Program-made: the position numbers and the translations under genes
Shown here: positions 1-9,241 of the stretch, piece after piece
Numbering within the stretch: position 1 is the stretch's first letter
Layout of the letters: each line of letters starts with the position of its first letter
The notes under the pieces: generated by a model
What the model was told of the DNA's origin: nothing
The model's database searches: none
The model's input: only the letters and a program-made list of their open reading frames with translations
DNA from: Pigoraptor chileana
Taxonomy: Eukaryota > Opisthokonta > Filasterea
Direction of reading: 5' to 3'
DNA: 26,845 bases
Assembly: GCA_943704495.1 (NCBI GenBank)
Contig: CALSCR010000263.1
Span: 1 to 26,845 of the forward strand

Positions 1-51
1 AATGAGTGAGAGTGCGCGGTACTATGGGGACCACCAAGTCTAACACACGCA

Positions 52-52
<1 letters not shown>

Positions 53-87
<35 letters not shown>
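53..87. repeat. (AC)n microsatellite
   Basis: An almost uninterrupted run of about 17 AC dinucleotides. It lies about 45 bases upstream of the putative TATA box of the TXNDC9 gene, so length changes could alter promoter spacing. That effect is inference; the repeat is seen directly. Confidence 0.95.
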
Positions 88-89
<2 letters not shown>

Positions 90-133
90 CTCTCAACACC
101 CTCATCGTTCCCCCTCGTCCTAAATTGTAGCTC

Positions 134-141
134 TATATAAG
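134..141 (+). promoter_or_regulatory. Putative TATA box of TXNDC9
   Basis: The sequence TATATAAG lies 88 bases upstream of the proposed ATG at 229. This spacing fits a short 5' leader. No other core promoter element is obvious. The call rests on the match and position only. Confidence 0.5.
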
Positions 142-228
142 CGCGAAAAGAGAAATACTCAGGGTCAAAACACTAAAGATACTCCGAAAAGCCTCACGTC
201 TCGAATCCTACACGCAGAATTCGCCAAA

Positions 229-1650
229 ATGACTCTCTACCAAACAGCCAGGTAAGAAACTCCAAAAACCATGGCAGCTACCGGTATTCATTGCGCGCTT
301 GTCACACGACGTCTCAAGTAGCATATACCCGTCATCCAACTACATCACAGAAACAAACTAATCCCTTGTGTTTTGCTCCCTTACGGCTCACCATTACTCG
401 CATCGCCGGGACTTCCAAAATAGGGAGTGAGTATCTCATGCAATACATTTTATTCTGCAGAAAATAACCGCCTTATTCTATTGCGTGATCAGCTGTGCTG
501 TTATGATTTTTCTCTGCACGCTTAATAACAACTTCCTGTGTCTGTTGTTGTGCAGTGCCAAGAATGTTATGCGAGACTCGACTCTTGCCGAAGATGATCT
601 CATGGATGAGCTCGATGCGGATGACGTTCCTGCACACATTCGCGAAGCCCGTATTGCGCAGTTGAAGCAAGAGTGAGTGTGGCACTGCACTGTGCTTTTG
701 TCATGCCGTATGTGAGGACGTGGGCTTGTACTGGCAGTCGCACCGTTCTCGTTCTCTGACCGGTTTCCAATTTACTGGTCGGCTGCCTTTATTCAATTGA
801 ACGATGCAGGATGAATCAGCTGCAAAACATGCAACAGTCAAGTCACGGCGTGTACGAGGAACTGACGGTCGAAAAGACATTTTTGCAGACAACAACGACC
901 ACCAAACTCGTTGTCTGTCACTTCTTTCACCCCGATTTCAAGCGTTGCCAAATTGTGGATGCTCATCTCGAGGTAAAGTGGGGTCTCGCTTGCTGAGTGG
1001 GCTTTGCAGATTTGCAATGCAATCGCCGATTCATCTGTGGCTGTGCGCCCTGTGCTTACCGTTCGTTCTATATATTTATGTATGTGTGCACCTCATGCAG
1101 GCTCTCGCAAAGAAGCACTTCAAGACCAAGTTTGTCAAGCTGAATGTCGAAACGGCCGGATTTTTCGTTGAGAAGCTCAAGATCCGCGTTCTCCCTGCAG
1201 TGTATTCGTTCAAGGATGGCATTGTGTGCGACAAGTGAGTTGGTTTTCAAGATGCGAATGCGCGTGCCAGATGCAACAATTGTCGCTTGAGATGTCACTG
1301 AATTGTAAAAATGTGTTGCGCATACTCATTTCTTGTATGCACAAATTAATTGCTGTCACCATACAGGATTATCGGATTTGAGGACTTTGGCAACCGAGAC
1401 AACTTCACGACCGCTGAACTCGAGGAGCGCCTTTCAATCTCTGGTTAGTATGGCATCACCATTATCTAGCCATTAGCATCACCGACACACAACTACTCAC
1501 ACACGCCCCACAGATACATAGCGTCTGACTCCCCCTCGTCTTTTTGACACGATTATAGGAATTCTCGATCCCCAAGGCAAGAAGCCGCAGAAAAAATCAA
1601 AGAGTATCTTTGGATTTGACGAGGTGGATCGGGACTCTGACTCTGACTGA
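229..1650 (+). CDS. TXNDC9: Thioredoxin domain-containing protein 9 (phosducin-like family)
   Basis: Six exons: 229-251, 556-672, 810-972, 1101-1234, 1367-1443 and 1559-1650. All junctions are GT-AG and all phases agree, giving 201 aa (human TXNDC9 has 226). The acidic N-terminal helix is followed by a thioredoxin fold at about residues 60-175. Family signatures are VVCHFF, FKRCQIVDAHLE, KFVKLNVE, IRVLPA, GFEDFGNRDNFTT and an acidic DSDSD end. As in the family, a single Cys (Cys93) sits where thioredoxins carry CxxC, so redox catalysis is not expected. TXNDC9 proteins are known to bind the CCT/TRiC chaperonin and to modulate actin and tubulin folding. The first exon codes only seven residues. 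It is chosen because its AG|gtaaga donor joins exon 2 in phase; the N-terminus is shorter than in animals. The gene converges with COMMD9, about 150 bases away. Confidence 0.93.
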
Positions 1651-1800
1651 ACCCATCCATGAAATGTCTCCACCCGCAAGCGTTGCCGCGTCGTCGTTTT
1701 ACAAAATGAACATACCACCTTATCAGCACTTCAGATTCAAGACTGCACATGCCACATTGCTCGTGAACGGGTGGGCTCTGAGAGAGAATTAATGCGCACT

Positions 1801-2958
1801 TCATTTTGCAACAGACGAGAGCTGGTCGCGGATCTTGCCGAGACCGTCAAGCATAGTATCGAGTGTTTCCTTGTTGAGTTCGAAATTCACGGCCTTCACC
1901 GCAGGCACGCCGTCTGTCCGCGTGGGCACCTCGCGCACCTGCAAACGCACGACACGACATACACTTGTCAGCACAAGGCGTAAAAGCATTGCTCTGGGTG
2001 CACAGAGGTACCTCAATAGCACAACACAAACACTAGTCAGCACAAGGGGTGAAGGCATCGCTCTGGGGGCACAATTGCATCTTCACAGCAAACACACACC
2101 CAGCCGAAGCGTTGCAGGCATCACCTTCATTTGGACGAGGACAGTAGGCTGGGACATTCGCGACAACGAATCAGACGCCGTCTTAATGTCGATTCGCCAA
2201 TCGAAGTCTTCCAATTTTGGCAGGGAAATCTAAATAACAGCACACGCAAACGGAAAAAATACAGTGGAGCTATAAGCAACAAACACACGGTGCGACACAA
2301 TGCAAACACGAGTACTGTCAGGCGGGCTTCACCTGGTTTGCGAGTGACGCCGCGCGCCACACCGGAAGATGTTCGACTACAACCGTTGTGATGAGGCGAA
2401 TGAGGTTTTTGTGCATCCCCTCTGGAAACAACGCCACAATCTCCTCAGCAGAGCGACCCTCAAAGAGAGCCTCGTCAATAATTGCGTGCACAGCGTCAGA
2501 CAGCTGCAGAGGCGGGAGACAGATACAGCGACATATCAGTGGGACAACGACACCAACCCATCCTCTTTAGTTTGTACGTGTTGTCATGTCTTCCAGTGTC
2601 ATTGTGGCAACCGTGGCAATTCGTACACTATGCCGAACACACACAAGCGTGTTTGTCCCCACCTGCTCTACATCCTCCTTAGCGACCCCAAGGTCAGAAG
2701 CACATTGTTGAACAAAAACACTGGGAAGGCCCAAAGAGGATCCCCGATGGCGAAAGACGGACTCGAAAACTGTGCGGAGAGGTCCATGTCATAAAAAAAA
2801 AACCATACGGAACAAACATTGTGAAATATCAGAAACTGAAAAAGCAGTTCATCCAGTGAAATCAATCTGCAAGAGAGGCCAAACCCACAAGTGACAACAA
2901 ACTCCTTAGAGGGAGCCTTCAGTAGATGGGCCAATGCAGCAGCAGTGTCGGCATCCAT
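1801..2958 (-). CDS. COMMD9: COMM domain-containing protein 9
   Basis: Five exons read on the minus strand: 2889-2958, 2663-2769, 2333-2503, 2125-2229 and 1801-1938. All are GT-AG with matching phases and give 196 aa (human 198). The N-terminal helical domain shows LLKAPSKE and EEIVALFPEGMHKNL. The C-terminal COMM domain carries the family core DWRIDIKTASDS, then ETLDTMLDGL and IRDQLSSVA, nearly identical to animal COMMD9. COMMD proteins form a hetero-decamer (Commander complex with CCDC22/CCDC93). This complex works with retriever and the WASH complex in endosomal cargo recycling. The ATG at 2958 is the only in-frame Met giving the expected N-terminus. Intron 4 carries a 69-bp duplication. 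Confidence 0.95.
1961..2098. repeat. 69-bp tandem duplication in COMMD9 intron 4
   Basis: Two adjacent, diverged copies (1961-2029 and 2030-2098). They share cores such as GTCAGCACAAGG and GCTCTGGG at a constant 69-base offset. The duplication lies wholly inside the 186-bp last intron of COMMD9 and accounts for much of its length. No gene function is implied. Confidence 0.75.
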
Positions 2959-3099
2959 TGTTCCTATTTTTGCAAATCAAAGAAGTACTATGATGTATAA
3001 TCGAAAGGTAGAAAAACTTTGCAATGAAAAACACACACAGTGAACTTTATCGGCCACTTATTCAAAAACACAGAATCTAAAATCAGTGAGAGCTGAGAC

Positions 3100-3103
3100 A
3101 AAA
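3100..3103 (-). terminator. Pol III T-run terminator of the tRNA gene
   Basis: Four T residues on the minus strand begin four bases after the tRNA 3' end. This is the minimal RNA polymerase III stop signal. Confidence 0.7.
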
Positions 3104-3107
3104 GATA

Positions 3108-3179
3108 GGCCCCAACGGGAATCGAACCCGTGATCTTCTGTTTACGAGACAGACGCTATACCGACTAAGCCATGGAGCC
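3108..3179 (-). tRNA. tRNA-Thr (anticodon CGT)
   Basis: A complete 72-nt cloverleaf with no intron. The 7-bp acceptor stem (GGCTCCA with TGGGGCC, one G-U pair) and the D arm with GG are present. The anticodon stem is TCTGT/ACAGA around loop CTCGTAA, which places CGT at positions 34-36 and reads the Thr codon ACG. A T arm ACGGG-TTCGATT-CCCGT follows. The internal promoters are intact: A box TGGCTTAGTCGG and B box GGTTCGATTCC. CCA is not encoded, as usual for eukaryotes. The gene lies about 150 bases upstream of COMMD9 on the same strand and is transcribed independently. Confidence 0.96.
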
Positions 3180-4665
3180 TGGTAACATGATTTCCGAATT
3201 AGAAGCCAATGTATACAACTCGATGGCGTATTACTGACAATATCATATTTTGATTGCATTGCGCTCACCAGCCTGACTCACCCGTCGGGCGACTGCCGCG
3301 TCTGCCCGGGCTGTCAATTTCAGTTATTCCACTGAGCCCGATCAGACTCCTCCACTATGGTATGAGCATGAATGAGCTGATTCGCTGACTCTATATGCTC
3401 TCGGCCATCTACTACTCAAAGATCAGCACAGCGTTACCAGATGCCGCCGGAAGGCGCTCTGCAGCCGCCGCCCACTGAGCCCGGCGGCGGGCCATTCAGC
3501 TTGCCACGCGGCGGCCCGTGACGCCGCCATAACGGGTAACTTGCGCCGGTTCAGGAGGGGCTTCTTTGCAACATCAGTTTTGTCAGTTCACACTGTTTAG
3601 CTGATGTGCCGCCTTCCGGCACTTTGCAGTCGGGCCATCGCCAGTCAGTGGCATTTTTGCCGGCCAACCGACCGCCTGAACAGCGAACCCGCGGTCACGG
3701 TGGTGGCCACCCACTGGATAGCGGGCAGGAATGGAACCGCACCAATATATCACACATATCCTGTGTACTGATCAACCCCATGCCGGTTGACTTCCTAGGG
3801 AGATTATTTACATCCCCGCTGGGATTTAGGGAGATTTGCTTCCCAGCATTACGCTGGACAATTGCATGCACCAATCAGTGTGTCACACTGCCGGCACGGC
3901 TTGCTGCGACTGAGCCCCGATTGAATGTTCAGTGAGGTACCAGTCCGGACGCCCCGGCCCGGTCCTCAGTGACTGGGCGTAGACCGCGGCAACACTCATC
4001 CGGGCACGGATTCTCGGGACGGCACTGGCGGCAGAGGAACCGTGGTAAAACTACCGTGTTGACAAGCTAAGATGTTCAATACGGGAGACGGTGAATCGAC
4101 GGACGGTCATTGAAGGTCGGCTGACACTGGCGGACACTGATGAGGGCGCCAAGTGACATGAGTGCGGCTTTCGCATTTAGTAGACTCCGGCGGTTGGCTG
4201 CCCGGCAACCCATTCCTACTCGCCGGATTTATTTGAAAAGAGACAATCGGGAGCATTTTCCTGACTCAATTCGAATACAGAGTGCCGTCCAAAAATCTGT
4301 CCGTTGGTGGCGGGTGTTTATGTATCGCATTTGTATGGGGAACATGAGAAAATATTTATTCGGACTATTCCTCTAAATCTACTAATCACACATGTTTCCG
4401 ATCGACGCACAACGCGACTGAAACTGAGTGCAAAAATAAAACTTCAATCCATAAAACCATTTTGTCGCCGAAAATCGAAGAATCGAAATAGAGACCTTTC
4501 TAAAAGTATTGGTTTATGCCTGTGGAAAAGATCAAGCTCATGGGTACTATTTCCTAATCTTCTAAATTATGCATCTCTGGCGCACTGTGCACAATGCGCG
4601 CACGCCTTGAATGCCATATGCCGCATGCACGGTCTCCCGCTTGCGTTTAGTGCAAATTTATCGCT
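3180..4665. other. Intergenic region without a recognisable gene
   Basis: About 1.5 kb between the tRNA and the large ORF. Open frames here (for example 3606-3935 and 4140-4376, +) show no family resemblance and no convincing splice structure. The left half is GC-rich with many GCCGG/CCGGC words and a perfect 8-bp stem-loop at 3465-3490. The right half from about 4250 is AT-richer and probably holds the promoter of the downstream ORF. A decayed element or an unrecognised non-coding RNA cannot be excluded. Confidence 0.6.
3465..3490. repeat. GC-rich inverted repeat (8-bp stem, 10-base loop)
   Basis: CCGCCGCC at 3465-3472 pairs perfectly with GGCGGCGG at 3483-3490. It stands in a GC-rich intergenic block. 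No T-run or gene end lies beside it, so a role as terminator is not supported. Confidence 0.6.
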
Positions 4666-7600
4666 ATGGCCGCTGCATCGACGACGGACATTGATGCCGT
4701 CGTCGTGAAATTGCGCAGCCTTCTCTCTGTCGTAGACAGTGCAGATCCCGATGACGTGTTTGCGCGCTTTTCGTCGATTGTGTCTGGGGCTGGCATTCCC
4801 CTTGCGGCCACTGCGGAAGGTTCGGGCGCCGACGCGTTGACGCACGTGCATCCCCACGCCATTGGGGAGGAGCACGTATCTCCCTCATCATCTCTCAGGT
4901 CGCTGCTTGGAGTGCCAAATGAGCCCGCAGATAGCGGACCCGAAGCTGCCTTGCGAGAGCTGTCGAGTCGTGTGCGTGTGTCTCTCCTGTCGGCGTATTG
5001 TAAGCGGGCATGTACGGATGCGGCCGAAAGTCACATTCTCGTGTCATCAGCCGTGAGGATTTCGGAGCTGACTGCGTCGCTGGATGATGCGTGGCGGAGG
5101 TATCGTCGTTCGAGAATATCGTGGCTATGCGGTCCTTGCGATGGGTGCGGAGACAGCTGTGGGTCGGCTATCTGTAGGTATCGGACCTTTGTGGACCGCG
5201 TCATCGTTAGCGTTTCGAATGACATTGCCGTGATTGCGGCACCATTCCGCCGTCTCTCTGATGTCCCGACGCTCGTAGCGGATCTTTATGGGCCAATTCA
5301 TGCCGAGCTGCTCGCGACCGTTGTGTCTGCGTACTTCCGACGGACGACCACCATGCGACCAGAGCTTGCGGAGCTCGCGGCTGAAATATGCCACCGTTGC
5401 GTCATGCTCGATACGTCCATCGGAACTGCAATGAGCAAGAAGTTGTCTGAGCCCAAACCACCGTCCTCCGCCGTGTCTGTGCAGTCGTCCGTTGGGCGCA
5501 GCTCGAGCGACACAACATACAATAGCACTACACTTCCCGGGGTGGTGTCGCGGCGTGGAAGTGGCAATTTGAATGTGTCGAGTTGTGGGGATGTCGACCA
5601 ATCGAGCAAAGGGGAGACTGTGGCTGTGCGCAGCTGGCGGGACATTCTCCGCGTCGCATTGGATCCAATGGCGCCGTCCCTTGCGGACACAATACGCACT
5701 GCCTTTGCGCATTCAATTGCAAAGGATCTTGCCGATTGGGAAGCAGGGCGAGGCCTGGTGCGTGCTTTAAATTGCGGTTCCCTCGCGGCGTTTGGTGTTA
5801 TGGACGAGGGGATATCGCGAATGGCGCTGCTGGAGAGCCTGGCGCAGTCTGTGACCATTTGCATGCCGGCTCTCAAAATTGTACGGGCGCTCGGTGAGCG
5901 ACAGATTGCTTGTTCGCTCTTCTGTGCGTTGAATGACTATGCGGCGCATCTCCAAGTGATGTCACTGCGCTCACCGAAGCACGCTGCGTTTGGTGACGCC
6001 TATGCATGCGTGACAACGGCGGAGGCGCTGAGTCGCTTGGCGGGCACGCTGCTCACGCGACCCCAACAGGAAATGCTCCACCTTCTTCACCTGCGACAGC
6101 AAGGCATTGGCGGGCGGATACACTGTTTTCCCTATGCCATGACTGCTGCGCTCTCTCTATCCGGTGCCGCGGCAATCACACTGCCTGCGTCGCTCATGCC
6201 TACGCCCGACACGGCTGCCGTTGGGTTTGGTGGGCGGCCCGTGGACCTCTCGGCGAGCCTCATTAGTCTCCGTGCCCCAACAACAGTACAATCTGTGCGC
6301 GGCAGCGTTGGTCCTCATCAAATGCACTTTGCTCAGCTGAAGGCGATGGGCGTGGCAGATGCCGAATATGCGCGTCTGATCGACTGCCACATGGCGTCAC
6401 ACATTTCGTCGGTGCACCAGGACTGCGATCCCTCCCAATCATGGCGGAGCACAAGGGCGTGCGAATACGCTCCACCGCGATGTCCCCAGCTCGCGCTGTG
6501 GGAGATGCGGCTCCGTGCCATGCGGCACGACGCATGGATGTCCCTCCCCAGCCGCCGCGCCGAGGCCATTCTGCGGGCTGTGACGCTGTGCTCGCTTGCG
6601 TTTCTCCAAGGTCGACACCTCGCTGTGTCTCCATCGCGTGTGCGCGTGCCCCAGTATGCCGAGGACTGCGCTTGCGCTGTCGCCACCGTGGGTACCCTGT
6701 CGTGGTCCATGGGATGGACGCTGGAGGAGTGGACGAACGACGAGTCTGATGCACGAATTGTGCGGAGGCAGCGTATGGTGCTGGACAGTGGGATCGCCCC
6801 GGCGTCGCTTGAGTCCCATGCCCGCCACCATCCCGCGGACTTCCACGCTGTTTGCTCGCGCGTGGTTGCGTCTGCACTGGTGATGAGCGCCCCCCTGTCC
6901 TGCGCCGCCGAGCTCGCCGAGCGGGCCGGAGTGGCTGCTGCGGGGACGTCAGTCCCGCAGACGGGTGCCCAGGACAAACGTCGGGTGGCGCTCCGCCGCT
7001 GGTTTGTTCTTTTGCACCCGTGGATCACCACCCCGGAAGGTGCGCTCCTGGGGCGACTCTTGCTGGTCCGCAACTGTGCGGGCTTCAACTCCCGGCTTGT
7101 ACTGTCCCTGCTGTTTGCAGATTGCGCGCGCGCGGCTGACCTCTTCCTGATGATCCCTCAGTTGGACCGCCGCGCTGTTGCGGCGCAGGACGCTTTCAAA
7201 GTGCTTTTTACGGCGGAACCGTCGACGTCTTTTAATCTTCTGATGCATCTTGCAGCGGCCGAACTCCGAGGTGACACTTTGCTCTCATTGCGCCCCGACC
7301 AGAGCACCGGTGTCGGTCAGTGGCAGCTGCCCGGTAGCAGTGGTCCCGGATTTGAAGGGCCTGGTTCGCGGCGATGGGCGGAGCTTGTTGGATGGGAGTT
7401 GCAGGCAACGCCGCCCCCGGCATGGGTGGCGGTTGCATCTCGCGCACTTGCTCCCTTTGCATCTGCGTGCGCTGCGGCTGCACGTGACGGCCTCGGGTCG
7501 ATCATGTCGGCGCTAGGCCTCAGTCGCTCGGGCACAGATATAAGTGGAACGCGCCCGTACGTTGGCGAAGGAGGCAGCGTGGACGTTCGGCGAATGGCCT

Positions 7601-8628
7601 CTGACCTTGCGGTGGTTGTGCTGGAGTATGCGTCGGGTGCTCTAGACGCTCTTGTTCCTCGCCCCTTGGTGCATGCCGTCCAGAAGGCCGTCGGTGTTGT
7701 CAGTGGTGCGTCAAAGGGGCGTCACGTGTCCGGCCCAATGACGTCTTCGCTTGAGACGGTGCTCGTGTGTGGCCTTGTCATGCGCTCAATCGCAGCGTCC
7801 ATGCGGTCTGTCGCGTGCGAATTTCCCAACACTGCCCACGTGATCGAGACAGCGTTCGATGTGATTTGTAGGGCTGTAATTGGGCTCGCTATTGTCCCTG
7901 AACAGAAGCAACTGACGCCTGGTGTGTCGCTCATGGCCACCGAGTTTCGCTGCACGATCGCCGAAATGCTCACGCAGGAGCCTGCAATCGGCGAGAGATT
8001 TGCCGGCGCCGCACCGCCGGCATCGACAACAGCAGGCCGGTCCCACCGGCCTTCCCTCACAAAGGGCGAAGCGCTAGCGGAGATGGCAAGTGGCGGCATA
8101 TCTTCTGTGGACAGGGGTATTATGTCAATTGATCGCTATCTTAGTGTGCTTTCCGAGAGCAACGAGCGCGTCTCTGCGGATGCTGAAGTTCTAGCTCGCC
8201 TGAGGGCTCTGTGGGATGTGTTGCGGAACGAAGACGTTTTGGTTGCAGCCGCGCGCAAGGCGAAAGTCGACCTCACCACCGTATCGGAAATAGGCGTCGC
8301 CACGGCGGGGCCCTTCTGGCCGCTGTCTGCGTTTGGTTCGCTTGCATGCATGCGCGAGTTTGCGCGTTCGATTGCACCCGAGGATCGGACCGTAGCAGAG
8401 TGGACGACACTGCTTGAAGATGCCCTTGTAATCATGGGAGAGGAGGGTGTACGGGCTACACTGCGGCGGCGGCCAGAATGCGATGTGGATTCGTGCTATC
8501 CCCCGTTGTCGACCGCCGAGAGAAGCTTTGCAGAGCAGCTCAAGACCTGTCTCGGCAGCGCTACTTTGGGGTCAAAATCGCGGTCGGGCAAGACCTTTGA
8601 AGCACCATCGTCACTGATCTCTCACTGA
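4666..8628 (+). CDS. Large intronless orphan protein, 1320 aa
   Basis: One uninterrupted frame of 1321 codons from ATG 4666 to TGA 8626-8628. It is rich in Ala, Leu, Ser and Arg, with long stretches that should form alpha-helix. There is no signal peptide and no clear membrane segment. I recognise no domain. A Cys cluster at residues 155-170 (C155, C158, C161, C165, C170) could bind metal. Residues about 265-320 are Ser-rich and look disordered. The overall look, a helical and weakly conserved scaffold, is compatible with trafficking-tether or HEAT-like proteins, but that is a guess. The frame is real by its length: GC-rich sequence leaves other frames open only in short pieces. Being intronless is unusual among neighbours with 5-20 exons. 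Confidence 0.85.
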   Translation: MAAASTTDIDAVVVKLRSLLSVVDSADPDDVFARFSSIVSGAGIPLAATAEGSGADALTHVHPHAIGEEHVSPSSSLRSLLGVPNEPADSGPEAALRELSSRVRVSLLSAYCKRACTDAAESHILVSSAVRISELTASLDDAWRRYRRSRISWLCGPCDGCGDSCGSAICRYRTFVDRVIVSVSNDIAVIAAPFRRLSDVPTLVADLYGPIHAELLATVVSAYFRRTTTMRPELAELAAEICHRCVMLDTSIGTAMSKKLSEPKPPSSAVSVQSSVGRSSSDTTYNSTTLPGVVSRRGSGNLNVSSCGDVDQSSKGETVAVRSWRDILRVALDPMAPSLADTIRTAFAHSIAKDLADWEAGRGLVRALNCGSLAAFGVMDEGISRMALLESLAQSVTICMPALKIVRALGERQIACSLFCALNDYAAHLQVMSLRSPKHAAFGDAYACVTTAEALSRLAGTLLTRPQQEMLHLLHLRQQGIGGRIHCFPYAMTAALSLSGAAAITLPASLMPTPDTAAVGFGGRPVDLSASLISLRAPTTVQSVRGSVGPHQMHFAQLKAMGVADAEYARLIDCHMASHISSVHQDCDPSQSWRSTRACEYAPPRCPQLALWEMRLRAMRHDAWMSLPSRRAEAILRAVTLCSLAFLQGRHLAVSPSRVRVPQYAEDCACAVATVGTLSWSMGWTLEEWTNDESDARIVRRQRMVLDSGIAPASLESHARHHPADFHAVCSRVVASALVMSAPLSCAAELAERAGVAAAGTSVPQTGAQDKRRVALRRWFVLLHPWITTPEGALLGRLLLVRNCAGFNSRLVLSLLFADCARAADLFLMIPQLDRRAVAAQDAFKVLFTAEPSTSFNLLMHLAAAELRGDTLLSLRPDQSTGVGQWQLPGSSGPGFEGPGSRRWAELVGWELQATPPPAWVAVASRALAPFASACAAAARDGLGSIMSALGLSRSGTDISGTRPYVGEGGSVDVRRMASDLAVVVLEYASGALDALVPRPLVHAVQKAVGVVSGASKGRHVSGPMTSSLETVLVCGLVMRSIAASMRSVACEFPNTAHVIETAFDVICRAVIGLAIVPEQKQLTPGVSLMATEFRCTIAEMLTQEPAIGERFAGAAPPASTTAGRSHRPSLTKGEALAEMASGGISSVDRGIMSIDRYLSVLSESNERVSADAEVLARLRALWDVLRNEDVLVAAARKAKVDLTTVSEIGVATAGPFWPLSAFGSLACMREFARSIAPEDRTVAEWTTLLEDALVIMGEEGVRATLRRRPECDVDSCYPPLSTAERSFAEQLKTCLGSATLGSKSRSGKTFEAPSSLISH

Positions 8629-9241
8629 CAGAGGCGGCAGGTCTGACGTTTGTATAGAATTGATGGACTCGGCATTGCGGTTTAGTTTTGTCGGGGGCTT
8701 GGATTTATTGTTGCGTGATGGTTGGCTGGCGTGTGGCCTGCCTCCGTCGTTAGTGACTTCCTCGCATTGCTAATTGTGAAATACACATGTAATTGACATG
8801 TATATGCATTGGCCGCATAATTCTTGTGCAATCCACTTTGGCGTGTGGCAGTGAAGCCTTTTAGCATCTTTTCAATAACTGAACGGAGACATTGACTGAG
8901 CTCTTCAGTCCTCTAATGTGCGCACTGACTAGAGTGACAGTCACTATGAGTATCGATGGCCCAATGTGAGTTTAGTTCACGGCAGTTGTCACGGTGGGCA
9001 GGACTGGCATGTTGTTGTAATCGCACTAGACGACAATGCCGATAATTAGGCATCAATGAAGCCGGTTAACGAATTGTAGCGTCTGCCGAACAACAAAAAA
9101 AATTGAGTTAAAACCCGATCCATTGCCAAAGAACATGTATTCTGCCCGTCACCTGGACCATGACGCCTGACCATAGTCTGTGTGTCGGCTTCGCAATCAG
9201 CATTGACTGGATGCGGCAACAAGTGAAGAAGTACGAGGCTT
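8629..9241. other. Intergenic region between two convergent genes
   Basis: About 610 bases holding the 3' ends of the large ORF (+) and the F-BAR gene (-). I see no gene. It contains a small symmetric element, ACATGT-aattg-ACATGT at 8785-8801, and no clear AATAAA signal on either strand near the stops. Confidence 0.6.

Noticed and set aside
3340-3420. Possible box C/D snoRNA (TGATGA-like and CTGA-like words)
   Set aside because: The boxes are imperfect, no terminal stem pairs them and no guide target could be identified by eye.
3606-3935. 109-codon plus-strand frame in the GC-rich intergenic block
   Set aside because: No recognisable domain, no splice partners and a random-looking composition. 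Too weak to call.
5125-5712. 195-codon minus-strand frame, and several others antisense to the large ORF
   Set aside because: They lie inside the 1320-codon ORF, have Arg/His-rich composition typical of antisense frames in GC-rich coding DNA, and match no family.
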